A stretch of 43,143 bases of DNA from an uncultured Campylobacter sp. (GTDB lineage: Bacteria; Campylobacterota; Campylobacteria; Campylobacterales; Campylobacteraceae). The first letter of the stretch is position 1; each line of letters starts with the position of its first letter. The DNA is taken from assembly GCF_937997405.1 (NCBI RefSeq), contig NZ_CALKTL010000078.1:1-43143 (forward strand), in the 5' to 3' direction. The notes below the pieces were generated by a model. The model saw nothing but the letters and a program-made list of their open reading frames with translations. It did not search any database and was not told where the DNA came from. Shown piece after piece: positions 15,358-23,914 of the stretch. A program made the translations under genes and the position numbers.

Positions 15358-18102
15358 CTAGCGCTTTAATTTATAAACTTTCACGGCAGGGCTTAAGATC
15401 ACAGGCTCGAATAGCTCGGGCCTATATCTTTCAAATACAAAAAGCTGAATGTAGCTTGAGTTTAGCATCGTCTTATCTAGCAGCAAAAATCGCCCGTAAT
15501 CGCGCATGAAAATCACGTAAAATTGCGCGCTGCTGTCCATATTAAACTCTTTTACCGAAAGCTTGCCGTTCGCGTCGTAGCTCGTTTCGTAAAAGGTATT
15601 GATCGCGAATTTTCTGCCGCTATATTCTAAATTTAAAAGGCTAGACGAGATAGAAAAGCCGTTGTCCATATGCACGCCGCTTTGATCCTGAACGAACCTA
15701 TCGCTCGTTATGAAAAACAGCTCACTTAGCTGCTTGCCGTCGGTGATGTCGATGTTTGAAAACTGCGTGACGACGGGAAAGATATTCATCATACGATCGG
15801 GCAAGATGTAATAGATGTCACGCGTAGGCTTCGGCGGCTTAAAATCAGCCAGTCCCAAGCTTAAGATAAAATCATTGACGTCGGTCGCGTTGTAATCTTT
15901 TAAAATTTGCTTTAGCTTGTTTGGAATTTTTTCGCTATATCCGCGCTCGGTATATTCGACATCCAGGCGCGCCATATTTGCAGAGCTCATCTGATCTTTA
16001 AAAAGCGCGAAGCTAACGGGGAAATTATCGTTGCCGAGATGTTTGCCGCCGTCGATAAGGGTCTTTACGTCGCTGTAATAGCGTATGCCGTATCCATAGT
16101 CCCACCACGAAAGCGCGTAATCCTCGCGCTTCGCTTTATCTTTAAGCTCATCGAGCACCCGCACTTCGCTTTGATAAAAGACCGTATCGACCTTGTACGA
16201 GACGATGTGCTGCCATGCGGGGTAAATGGCAAGCGCCGTTAAAATAAGCAGTATCGCGCGTGCAGCGATCTTTGGCAGATCCAAGCGCTTTACGCAAAAA
16301 TACAAAATATATCCGAAGCTCAGTCCCATCACACCCACGGCATAGATCGTAAATCTGAGGCCTGCTTTGTTCGCCGCAAAGCCCAAAAGCAAAAGCGGGA
16401 TCGAGAGCAAAAATTCCTTATGCCTAAAGCAAAGCAGCAAATATCCGATTGCCGCGATCACGAAAACCGCGACGTGCGAGCTGATGCGCTCCATAAAGAT
16501 CTTAGGCGGCACGATGCCTGATTCTTGGATCGTTTGATTGACGTTGAAAAAATGAAATGCCGTATCGGCGTTGTCCGCAAAGGAACGGAAGATATAAAAT
16601 TTCGCCTGAAAGATGATCGGGCTAAGACCTCCGTTTGCGACGAAAAAGACTACGGCAAGCGCGCCGATAATCGCTAAAATTTTAAAATTTAATAGCTTTC
16701 CTCTAAACGCAAAGAGCCAAAATAGCGCAAGCGAGATTAAAATTTTTACCGCAATCGGCGTGGAGCACAAAGCGATCAAAAAGATGATCATCGCTTCGTA
16801 ATTTACCGCACTTTTTCGCTTAAAAATCAGCGTGTAGGCGAAAAACATGGCGAACATCATGGAATTTAGCGAGAAGCTTGAGGGATACCACCACATATAA
16901 AATATCGTAAACGCACCCAGCCAAAACAGCGTGCTGCGCGAACCGCGCGTGCAGATACGGATGAGCGCCCACAAAATACACATCGCAAGCACGATATTTA
17001 GCATATCGGTGTCGTAATACCCCGCCATCGTGCGGTTGTAGTAGCTATTCGCCACGCTCGCGACAAGCGCGCCGATGAAGCCCGCGCGCATGCAGCGAAA
17101 CTCACTTGAGATAAGCAATATCGGCACTACGATGAGCGAGCTAAACAAAGCCGGCAGATAAACGAAGATCGTCTCGATTTTAAAGGGCAAAATTTCAGCC
17201 AAAAACGCCGTCACGATCGAAAGCGGCGCGCTAAAATAACTAAGATCGTTGGGCTGATGAAAGCCGGCGAGTCGGTCGCGCGCGCCCTCTGCAAAGGCGT
17301 AGCCGTCGTTGGTGTTTATCATCAGCTCGCCATCCCAAAAAAAGTAGTTCGGAAATCCGCTCGCCCAGTGCACCCACCACATGCGAAACGCCACGCTAAA
17401 GGCAAACGCAAACAAAATCATCAGCAAAATATGCTTTGAAAACTCATAATTTTTTATGAAGCCAAAAATTCTGCGCCTAGCAGGAAGCGCGCCAGCTGCC
17501 TGATTTTTAGAATTTTGGGAATTTTCTGCTGTAGAGTTTTTAGAATTATCAGAATTTATGCCGTTTGTAGAATTTAAAGCGCTTGCGGAATTCGCATTTT
17601 TAAATTTAGCCAAATTAGCGGCTTTTGCGGAATTTTTATTTGTAGAGTTCGCAGTGCCAGCGGAATTTTTATTTGTAGAATTTTTGCTCGTGGAATTTGC
17701 AGCGCCCTTTAAATTTGAGTTTGTAGAATTTGCGCCTGCGGAATTTTCAGAATTTACCGAGGTGGAATTTGGTCCGCTTGATTTTTTAGTCTTTTTGGAT
17801 TTTTTTTGTGCTCGCATTTTTGCAGAAACAGCGCGCGTTTGATCGTCGCTTAAATTTTTAACGCCGGCGTGCGCGGAATTTTTATCGCTCTGAGGCGCGG
17901 TATCCTCGCTACCCTTAAGCTCGGAATTTTCGCCGCTAAAATTCTCTCCGCCGCTTGCGGAATACTCTGCGTCAAAATTTCCCTCACTAGCAAAATTTTC
18001 GCTTAAGGCAGCTTTGTCGGCACCCATTGATTGCGCGCCTTTTTGATCGTCCGATCCTTCGTCGATCTCTCTGACGCTAAAAGCCTTTTTTTCTTCACCC
18101 AC
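15358..18102 (-). CDS. pglB: Oligosaccharyltransferase with Asn-rich N-terminal extension
   Basis: PglB is the STT3-type transferase that moves the finished glycan from undecaprenyl pyrophosphate to the Asn of periplasmic D/E-x-N-x-S/T sites. The 914-residue product is about 200 longer than C. jejuni PglB (713). All the excess is a cytoplasmic N-terminal extension: acidic (1-90), then a Lys-rich patch (95-108), then about 100 residues of Asn/Ser/Thr/Ala repeats (110-202). The enzyme proper begins at about 210, with 13 predicted helices and a C-terminal periplasmic domain. Key residues are kept: D266 (NTNDGY), DTD 364-366, E527 (NQTIQESG) and the WWDYG signature at 666-670. The ATG at 18102 is 2 bases after pglJ. 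An internal start is possible, but no good ATG lies near residue 205. Confidence 0.95.
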   Translation of the reverse strand: MGEEKKAFSVREIDEGSDDQKGAQSMGADKAALSENFASEGNFDAEYSASGGENFSGENSELKGSEDTAPQSDKNSAHAGVKNLSDDQTRAVSAKMRAQKKSKKTKKSSGPNSTSVNSENSAGANSTNSNLKGAANSTSKNSTNKNSAGTANSTNKNSAKAANLAKFKNANSASALNSTNGINSDNSKNSTAENSQNSKNQAAGALPARRRIFGFIKNYEFSKHILLMILFAFAFSVAFRMWWVHWASGFPNYFFWDGELMINTNDGYAFAEGARDRLAGFHQPNDLSYFSAPLSIVTAFLAEILPFKIETIFVYLPALFSSLIVVPILLISSEFRCMRAGFIGALVASVANSYYNRTMAGYYDTDMLNIVLAMCILWALIRICTRGSRSTLFWLGAFTIFYMWWYPSSFSLNSMMFAMFFAYTLIFKRKSAVNYEAMIIFLIALCSTPIAVKILISLALFWLFAFRGKLLNFKILAIIGALAVVFFVANGGLSPIIFQAKFYIFRSFADNADTAFHFFNVNQTIQESGIVPPKIFMERISSHVAVFVIAAIGYLLLCFRHKEFLLSIPLLLLGFAANKAGLRFTIYAVGVMGLSFGYILYFCVKRLDLPKIAARAILLILTALAIYPAWQHIVSYKVDTVFYQSEVRVLDELKDKAKREDYALSWWDYGYGIRYYSDVKTLIDGGKHLGNDNFPVSFALFKDQMSSANMARLDVEYTERGYSEKIPNKLKQILKDYNATDVNDFILSLGLADFKPPKPTRDIYYILPDRMMNIFPVVTQFSNIDITDGKQLSELFFITSDRFVQDQSGVHMDNGFSISSSLLNLEYSGRKFAINTFYETSYDANGKLSVKEFNMDSSAQFYVIFMRDYGRFLLLDKTMLNSSYIQLFVFERYRPELFEPVILSPAVKVYKLKR
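17488..17775. repeat. Degenerate AT-rich repeat tract inside pglB
   Basis: This tract encodes PglB residues about 110-205. On the plus strand the words GCGGAATTT, TGTAGAATTT and GTGGAATTT recur every 12-27 bases, always in the frame that gives Asn-Ser on the minus strand (AAT TCC / AAT TCT). The same word family makes up the inserts at 24793-25113 and 29807-30139. Confidence 0.75.
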
Positions 18103-18104
18103 GC

Positions 18105-19223
18105 CTATTTTCCTTCGTCGATTTGTTCTATTTTTGCGATCAGCTCGCTTGCTATCCGTTTTTTATCGAAAAACGAGGCTCTAATTTTAGCCTTTTTCTC
18201 ATAAAATTTTACATAATTTTCATCATCCAGCGCTTTTTGCATCGCCGCTTGAGTGCTTTCTAGATCGTTCACGCCCACCAGTACGCCCCATTCACTCTGC
18301 CCCAAAAGCTCGCGCGCGCCGCTTTGATGATCGCTTGAAATCACGAGTTTGCCGCACGCAAGAGCTTCAATAAGCGCGTTTGAAAACCCCTCAAAAAGGC
18401 TTACGAAGACAAACGCATAGCATCTGGCCATATATTTATACGGGTTTGCGTCAAAGCCTAAAAGCTTCACGCGGCCGCCCAAGCCGAGCTCCTCTATCAG
18501 AGCCTCAAGCTCGGCTCGCAGCACGCCGTCGCCTAAGATCAGCAGGTCTTTGTCGTTATTTTTTAAATTCGCATACGCGCGGATCAAAAGCGCGTGGTTT
18601 TTGCCTGCATCGAGCCTGCCGACGCTTAGGAAAAACGGCCGCTCCTGCGCAACCTGCTCCTCTGCCTTGCGCCCGATCTCATCTAGATCGATCGCGTTAT
18701 ACAGCACGCTCATCTTGCGCTCGTCAATTCCAAAATTATCCGCCAGATCGCGCAGATTGCCGAGCGAATTCGGAAAGATAAAATCAGCCTTTGGGTAGAG
18801 CTTGCGCAGCAAAAATTTTGAAATTTTAGATTTGAAGCTCGGCTCTTTATACAGCACCGACGGCGTCGAGCATTCGTTAAAAATCATCGCTCCGCCCAAT
18901 CCGTAAACTCGCGCCAGCGCCGCCACGTAACAAGGACGGTTCATCCAAACGAAGTGGATGTCGATACCTAGGCGCTCGCATAGCTTTTTGTAGCGCAGCG
19001 CCAAAAACGGCAGCTTTGCGAGCTTCAGCAGCCCGTTTTCAAAAGGGGCTGATTTTTCGATGAAATGGATCTGCACGCCGCTTGGAATTTCATAAAAAAT
19101 CCTCTCGTTCATCAGCACCAGATGCACCTCGTAGCGTGCCGTAAGCTCGCCTAAGAGGTTGCTTACGACGCGCTCGGCGCCGCCGCCGCCCATCGAATAT
19201 ATAAAAACGCTTAATTTCTTCAT
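18105..19223 (-). CDS. pglJ: GalNAc transferase of the N-glycan pathway
   Basis: PglJ is a GT4 enzyme that adds the second GalNAc to the lipid-linked glycan. The 372-residue product is close to C. jejuni PglJ along its length: the start MKKLSVFIYSMGGGGAERVV, NECSTPSVLYKEP, KADFIFPNSLGNLRDL, then the donor domain SVGRLDAGKNHALLIRAYA and the E-x7-E motif in FEGFSNALIEAL. The position directly before pglB is conserved. It starts after a 243-base spacer, the longest inside the operon, which marks the border between the variable and the conserved halves. Confidence 0.93.
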   Translation of the reverse strand: MKKLSVFIYSMGGGGAERVVSNLLGELTARYEVHLVLMNERIFYEIPSGVQIHFIEKSAPFENGLLKLAKLPFLALRYKKLCERLGIDIHFVWMNRPCYVAALARVYGLGGAMIFNECSTPSVLYKEPSFKSKISKFLLRKLYPKADFIFPNSLGNLRDLADNFGIDERKMSVLYNAIDLDEIGRKAEEQVAQERPFFLSVGRLDAGKNHALLIRAYANLKNNDKDLLILGDGVLRAELEALIEELGLGGRVKLLGFDANPYKYMARCYAFVFVSLFEGFSNALIEALACGKLVISSDHQSGARELLGQSEWGVLVGVNDLESTQAAMQKALDDENYVKFYEKKAKIRASFFDKKRIASELIAKIEQIDEGK

Positions 19224-19466
19224 CCGTTTACCTTTTAAATTTCTGCCGCGCTATAAATTTAAGCTTTGCTCGCGCCTTTTTATGCGAGCATGCGCCGCGC
19301 AATCTGTTTAAATTTAGCGCGTTTTGCGCTGTTCTAAGCGGCTAAATTTCATCGCGCGATGCGGCAAATTTAAACGCGCCGCTCCGCTTGGGCGCAAGAA
19401 CCTATCTTAGCACACCGAAGTTTAAATTTAATCCCTGCGCGCTGCTAGGGCATCGATAAGCGGCTA
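19224..19466 (-). other. 243-base spacer in the operon, hairpin-rich
   Basis: No gene is seen here. The stretch holds GTTTAAATTT...AAATTTAAAC arms (about 19308-19375), GCTCGC/GCGAGC (about 19267-19288), AGCGC/GCGCT around GTTTT, and the palindrome CATCGCGCGATG. On the minus strand TGTGCTAAGAT could be a weak extended -10 box for pglJ and the genes after it. It may be a junction left when the neighbouring glycosyltransferase module was exchanged. Confidence 0.5.
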
Positions 19467-20510
19467 CTATTTGCGTGCGAATCGATCTATCAAGCCCTGC
19501 CAAAGCTCGACTATGCGCTCCTGCGAAAAATCGTCTAAATTTTCATTTGCATTTTGCACGAGAGCATCTCGCAGCGCCTCATCACGCATTAAATTTTCAA
19601 GCTTTCTCGCAAGCCCATTCGCATCGCCGCATTTAAACAAAATGCCGCTAAAGCCGTCCTTTATGAGCTCTTTTGCGCCCGCCGTGTCGCTGCTAAGCCG
19701 TGCGCAACCGTAAAACGCAGACTCGATCAACACGTTTGAAAGCCCTTCATTAAGCGAGCTTAGCACAAAAATTTTAGCTTCTTTATACAGCTCGCTCACG
19801 TCCTGCTTGTGCCCTAAAAATCGCACTTCAAGCCCGAGCCGCGCCACGAGCTCGCGCAAGCTTTCGCGCAGCGAGCCGTCGCCCGCGATTAAAATTTCCC
19901 ACTTCGCAAGCAGGCTTTTATCGATCCTGCTTAGCGCGTCGAAGTAAATTTCATACCCCTTGACGGGCTCAAGCCTGCCGACGCTTAAGATCACGTTTCG
20001 CTTGGCGCTTTTAGCGCCATCAACCTCGCCGAAAAAGGGGTTGTGCACGATAAAGCAGTTTTTGACAAATCGCGAATAGTACTCAAAGTCCGAGCGCGTA
20101 AGCACCGTAAGTGCGTCTGCTTTTTTGTAGCACAGATCGCGCACGCGGCTAAAAAGCCCGCTTGGCAGATAATCGTGCGCGTTGTGCTCGGTCGCGATGA
20201 GCGGGATGCCTAGCCCGAAGCTTGCGATCACGCACGCTACGTTCGTCCAGTCCATAAAGCTGATGATGACGCTTGGGCGCTCGCGCTTGAAGCACTCGCG
20301 CAAAATTCTGTATTTATCGAACCTGCCGCCATTTTTATAAACATCCAGATGCAAAAATTTTATCTTTTCGCTAAATTTATACCTGCCCTCGTCGTTTTCC
20401 AAAATCGCGATCGTAACGTCGTTTGCGCGCGCAAAATGGTTCGCCAAAACCTGCAGCACGCGCTCGGCGCCGCCGTTTCTAAGAGCCGCAATGACGAATA
20501 AAATTTTCAT
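19467..20510 (-). CDS. GT4 glycosyltransferase, PglH-like
   Basis: The 347-residue product is a GT-B fold glycosyltransferase, cytoplasmic or membrane-associated. Evidence: the N-terminal glycine-rich loop ALRNGGAERVLQ, MDWTNVACV and TEHNAHDYLP in the acceptor domain, and the donor domain with SVGRLEPVKGYEIYFDA, IAGDGSLRE and the E-x7-E motif in NEGLSNVLIESA. It resembles C. jejuni PglH (polymerising GalNAc transferase) and the product of 21772-22851, so the two are probably paralogs with different linkages. It is coupled to the GT2 gene by a 4-base overlap. Donor and acceptor cannot be read from sequence. Confidence 0.85.
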   Translation of the reverse strand: MKILFVIAALRNGGAERVLQVLANHFARANDVTIAILENDEGRYKFSEKIKFLHLDVYKNGGRFDKYRILRECFKRERPSVIISFMDWTNVACVIASFGLGIPLIATEHNAHDYLPSGLFSRVRDLCYKKADALTVLTRSDFEYYSRFVKNCFIVHNPFFGEVDGAKSAKRNVILSVGRLEPVKGYEIYFDALSRIDKSLLAKWEILIAGDGSLRESLRELVARLGLEVRFLGHKQDVSELYKEAKIFVLSSLNEGLSNVLIESAFYGCARLSSDTAGAKELIKDGFSGILFKCGDANGLARKLENLMRDEALRDALVQNANENLDDFSQERIVELWQGLIDRFARK

Positions 20511-21772
20511 CTAAACGCCTTGTAAATTTTATAAAATAGCCGCAAAAGCGCGGGGCTAGCGTAAAACAAGACCATCATCAGTGTCTGCGTGCGACTTGCA
20601 TGCGCCGCGAAAAATCCAAAATCCAGCCGCTCGCGCACCAAAGCGTGCAGTGAGCGGATCTGCTGCGCAGCTTCTGCGGCGTTTAAAGGCGAGCGGGGAT
20701 CTGCGGTCTTTCTTTGCGACGCAGAATTTTGCTTAGAATTCCGCATATAATTTTGCCCGACGGAATTTTTAACTGCAGATTTTTTATTGCATGCGCAAGA
20801 TAAACTATCAGCGCCATGCAAATCCGCTTCGTTTGCCAAGCTGTACGTATTAGCCTCGGAAGGAGAAGTTGCATCTCCATCCAAGCCCGCAGGATCAAAG
20901 CTCGATTTGATAATTAAAAACGCCGTATTCAGCGCGGATTCGCAGCGAGTGAAATTAGCCTCACGCGCCAAGCTTGGATAATTCGCAGCGATCGCCTCAG
21001 TATAGCGGCGCACCGCAGCGATGACCGCCAGATGCCTGCGAGCGAATGAGTTTACAGTCGAGCCCGCCCTTACGCGATAAAAATATAAAATTTCATCCGT
21101 GCACGCCGTAATAGAAGCGTTAAAAATATCAAAAAATATCGCCACATCCTCATAGATCTGCCCCGTAGGAAAGCGCAAAGCAGTGAAAATTTCGCGAGCA
21201 AACAGCGCGCGCCAAACCGCGGTGCTAAAATACGGATCCTGCGTGCAACTGCGTCTAAAAAGCTCTTGCGGCGATATTTTGTATTCGCCTGCGTTGGCAT
21301 TCGAATTTGCAGCTTCTCCTGGATCGCTAATCTCTTTAGAATTTTGATTTTCTTTAGAATTTAAAGCCGCCTTGAAATTATTGATTTCGCTCTCGTCGCT
21401 AAATGCCGCGTAGCCGCACATAGCGATTTTAGTGCAAAATTTCTGCGTCAGGCGAAAAAGCGTCTCAATCAAATCAAGGCTTATCAAATCGTCGCTATCT
21501 ACGAAGCTGATAAACTCCCCGTGAGCGACATCTAAAGCGGCGTTTCGTGCACTAGCCTGCCCGCCGTTTGGTTTATGCAGCACACACACACGGGGATCGC
21601 GCGCGGCGTATTCGTCGCAAATCGCCTCGCTGCCATCATTTGAGCCATCATCTACGAGCAAAATTTCTAAGTTCGTATAGGTCTGAGCCGTGATGCGCTC
21701 CACGCAAGCGCGCAGGAATTCTTTGACATTATAAACGGGAATGATGACCGAGATTAGGGGATTTTCGCTCAT
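20507..21772 (-). CDS. GT2 family glycosyltransferase with low-complexity inserts
   Basis: The 421-residue product is a GT-A enzyme. It has the N-terminal signature PLISVIIPVYNVKEFL, LVDDGSNDGS for nucleotide binding, GGQASARNAAL, and the DxD metal site in FVDSDD (92-95). YEDVAIFFD (207-215) is typical of the EpsJ/WcaA-like subgroup. Two polar inserts interrupt it, at about 136-162 and 295-362, both Asn/Ser/Ala-rich, the second just before a C-terminal amphipathic helix. In C. jejuni a GT2 (PglI) adds the branching glucose from this part of the operon. This protein may fill that role but does not look like a PglI ortholog. It overlaps its neighbours by 4 bases and 1 base. Confidence 0.85.
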   Translation of the reverse strand: MSENPLISVIIPVYNVKEFLRACVERITAQTYTNLEILLVDDGSNDGSEAICDEYAARDPRVCVLHKPNGGQASARNAALDVAHGEFISFVDSDDLISLDLIETLFRLTQKFCTKIAMCGYAAFSDESEINNFKAALNSKENQNSKEISDPGEAANSNANAGEYKISPQELFRRSCTQDPYFSTAVWRALFAREIFTALRFPTGQIYEDVAIFFDIFNASITACTDEILYFYRVRAGSTVNSFARRHLAVIAAVRRYTEAIAANYPSLAREANFTRCESALNTAFLIIKSSFDPAGLDGDATSPSEANTYSLANEADLHGADSLSCACNKKSAVKNSVGQNYMRNSKQNSASQRKTADPRSPLNAAEAAQQIRSLHALVRERLDFGFFAAHASRTQTLMMVLFYASPALLRLFYKIYKAFR

Positions 21773-22851
21773 TATTCCTCCCTGTGTATCGTAGCGGCTA
21801 TGAAATCCAGCCAGCGTCGCCCGATCGTTTCAATTTTAAAGCTCTCCTCGCGCTTGGAGGCGTTTTGCACGAGCCGCTCGCGTAGCTTCTCGTCGCTCAT
21901 TAGAATTTCAAGCTTTTTTGCGATACTCGCGCTATCGCCTACAGGGCACAAAAACCCATCTACGCCGTCGCTTATAAGCTCGCTAGGACCTGCGATGCAA
22001 TCTGTAGAAATTCTAGCGGTACCAAAAAATATACTCTCCATCAAAATATTGCAAAAGCCCTCCATCTTGGAGGTTACAACTACGATTTTAGCGCGTTCAT
22101 ATAAGCTTTCGATATCGCGTACAAAGCCGATGAACTGCACATTTAAGCGCAGCTTCGCAGCTAGACTCTCAAGGCTCTTTCGCTCCTCTCCGTCGCCTGC
22201 GATCACCACCTTCCACTCTTTTAAAAGATTGAAATCTACAAGCGCAAGTGCCTTAAGAAGGACATCAAAGCCCTTATAGACATTGAGTCGGCCGGCTGCT
22301 AGGATGATATTTTCTTTAGGAGGACGGGCGTCTTTAGCATGGCTGATCTCAAACATAGGATTAGGCATAATCACGCGATTTTGCACATATGTGTAATGAT
22401 CCAGATCAAATTTACTAAGCACGCTAAGAGCTGCAGCTCGCGGATAAAAGATCCGCTTTAGCGCGCGCCAGATCGGACTTTTTAAAAAGCGATGATTGGT
22501 GTGTTCGGAGACGATGATTTTCTGCCCAACTCCAAGATTTGCGATAAGCGTAAGGACATTGGTATTATCTAAAAACGAGATTACGACGTCAAATTTACGA
22601 CTTTTTAGCAGCCTGTGCAAGGCTAAAATTTTATCGTAGCGCTTTTTTATATTGCCAAATACTCCCAAATCGCCCACTCCTAAATCCAAGCTAATAAGCT
22701 CGATCTTAGGATCCAGCGCGTAAAATGGCTCATCTGCGTCAAATTTTATCACGCAGACTTCATTCTCACGGCAGAAAAAATTTGCCAGCACGCTTAGCAC
22801 GCGCTCGGCACCGCCCTTGCCTAAAGCAGAAATTACCATAGCTATTTTCAT
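21772..22851 (-). CDS. pglH: GT4 glycosyltransferase, likely PglH-type
   Basis: The 359-residue GT-B enzyme is the better of two matches in the operon to C. jejuni PglH, the GalNAc transferase that adds up to three residues. Shared marks are MVISALGKGGAERVLSVLAN, the order KKRYDKILALHRLLKS / VVISFLDNTNV / VSEHTNHRFLKS, and FYPRAAALSVLSKFD. The donor domain has AAGRLNVYKGFDVL, IAGDGEERKSL and E-x7-E in MEGFCNILMES. PglH counts residues with a ruler helix rich in basic residues; I cannot tell whether it is present. The gene sits one base after the pyruvyl transferase gene and shares one base with the GT2 gene (TAATG). Confidence 0.7.
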   Translation of the reverse strand: MKIAMVISALGKGGAERVLSVLANFFCRENEVCVIKFDADEPFYALDPKIELISLDLGVGDLGVFGNIKKRYDKILALHRLLKSRKFDVVISFLDNTNVLTLIANLGVGQKIIVSEHTNHRFLKSPIWRALKRIFYPRAAALSVLSKFDLDHYTYVQNRVIMPNPMFEISHAKDARPPKENIILAAGRLNVYKGFDVLLKALALVDFNLLKEWKVVIAGDGEERKSLESLAAKLRLNVQFIGFVRDIESLYERAKIVVVTSKMEGFCNILMESIFFGTARISTDCIAGPSELISDGVDGFLCPVGDSASIAKKLEILMSDEKLRERLVQNASKREESFKIETIGRRWLDFIAATIHREE

Positions 22852-22852
22852 T

Positions 22853-23914
22853 TTATGAGCCTAAACTTGTTTTTAAAAATTTCATCGAGTCCTCTCTTTT
22901 ACGGCGCAACGCCTCATTTACGCCATCCCAATCGATAGTAGCGTTAAAGCGCGCGTCTTTGGGATCTTGCAAAGCTCTATCCTCAAGCCCGAATAAGCCC
23001 AAAAGAGAGCTAAAGCGCGACGCGCCGCGACTAGCGTTAACAAGCACAAAAAACGGCTTATTAAAGATTATAGAAAATACGCAGCCGTGAAATGAGTCGG
23101 TTAGCACGAACTCCGCACTCGCAATAGCGCTTAGCCATGCTTTTATGCCGATGCGGTTGCCGCGGTCGTTCACCTCATCTATCTCTAGTCCGCTTTGCTT
23201 CTTTAGTAGCTCTATCGCCGCTTCTGAGCGAGGCGATGGATCTAGGATATAGGCAAAGCCCTTGCGCTGCGGCACATGGCTTAAAAATTTATCATAAATC
23301 TCTTTGTTAGCCAAAAGTGTAGGATCTAGCACCCAGTGCGCATCTACACCAAAGCATTCGCGCGCAAGCTTTACGCCGTCGCGCTCGCGCACCGAAATAG
23401 CTTTAAATTTAGCTAAATTTGCAACGTGAGCTTTTAAATCTGCGGGATTTTTCAGCCCACAGAGCCTATCTCCACCAAAGCTTGCAGCATAGGCGATCCG
23501 CATGCAGTTAGCCGGCAAAAATCCAAGGCTAAAGCAATCTGCAAAATCCGCAAAATAGCTAGGACGAAAAACCTGATCGCTTCCTAAAATCACCGCTTCA
23601 AAGCGTTCTTTCTCGCACAGCGCCTTTAAATCCGCAGGCATGCAAACAGGCGCGGTTAAAGGGATATTTTCAGCCACAAACTCGCTAGTATCGCGCTCGT
23701 AAGAGGGATTAAATTTCGCGCCGCAAAGCTCCTTTTTTAGCGCGCGCGCCACTAAAAATTTAATATATGCAATCGATAGTTTACTTCTTTGCAGGCGCAA
23801 GTTTATGAGACGTGGCTTGTGCCCTAGCCCCATTAGCACGCGGCTTAGCGCATAAGCTTGTAAAATTCCGCCGTAATTATTTACTAGCGGCAGGGTAAAA
23901 ATCCCGATCTTCAT
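22853..23914 (-). CDS. Polysaccharide pyruvyl transferase family protein
   Basis: The family (PF04230) transfers pyruvate from phosphoenolpyruvate to sugars, making acidic ketals on bacterial polysaccharides. The 353-residue product has MKIGIFTLPLVNNYGGILQA at the start (N-x-GG-LQ pattern), VILGSDQVF (110-118), RIAYAASFGG, the Ser-Val-Arg-Glu segment ISVREFDG-like (ISVRERDG), VLDPTLL, and the C-terminal signature TDSFHGCVFSIIFNKPF. It overlaps the Fe-S protein gene by 4 bases. This pair is common in exopolysaccharide and O-antigen loci but is not part of the known C. jejuni pgl set. The acceptor is unknown; a role on the N-glycan is inferred from operon position. Confidence 0.88.
   Translation of the reverse strand: MKIGIFTLPLVNNYGGILQAYALSRVLMGLGHKPRLINLRLQRSKLSIAYIKFLVARALKKELCGAKFNPSYERDTSEFVAENIPLTAPVCMPADLKALCEKERFEAVILGSDQVFRPSYFADFADCFSLGFLPANCMRIAYAASFGGDRLCGLKNPADLKAHVANLAKFKAISVRERDGVKLARECFGVDAHWVLDPTLLANKEIYDKFLSHVPQRKGFAYILDPSPRSEAAIELLKKQSGLEIDEVNDRGNRIGIKAWLSAIASAEFVLTDSFHGCVFSIIFNKPFFVLVNASRGASRFSSLLGLFGLEDRALQDPKDARFNATIDWDGVNEALRRKREDSMKFLKTSLGS

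Noticed and set aside
17257..17842. Plus-strand frames opposite the pglB N-terminal tract (Phe/Glu/Ala repeats)
   Set aside because: The repeat reads as VEFA-type low complexity on this strand; the minus strand continues directly into PglB, so that is the coding strand.
20507..21772. Naming the GT2 enzyme PglI
   Set aside because: It belongs to the same broad family, but the N-terminal motifs and length differ from C. jejuni PglI, and it has two inserts; only functional analogy is possible.
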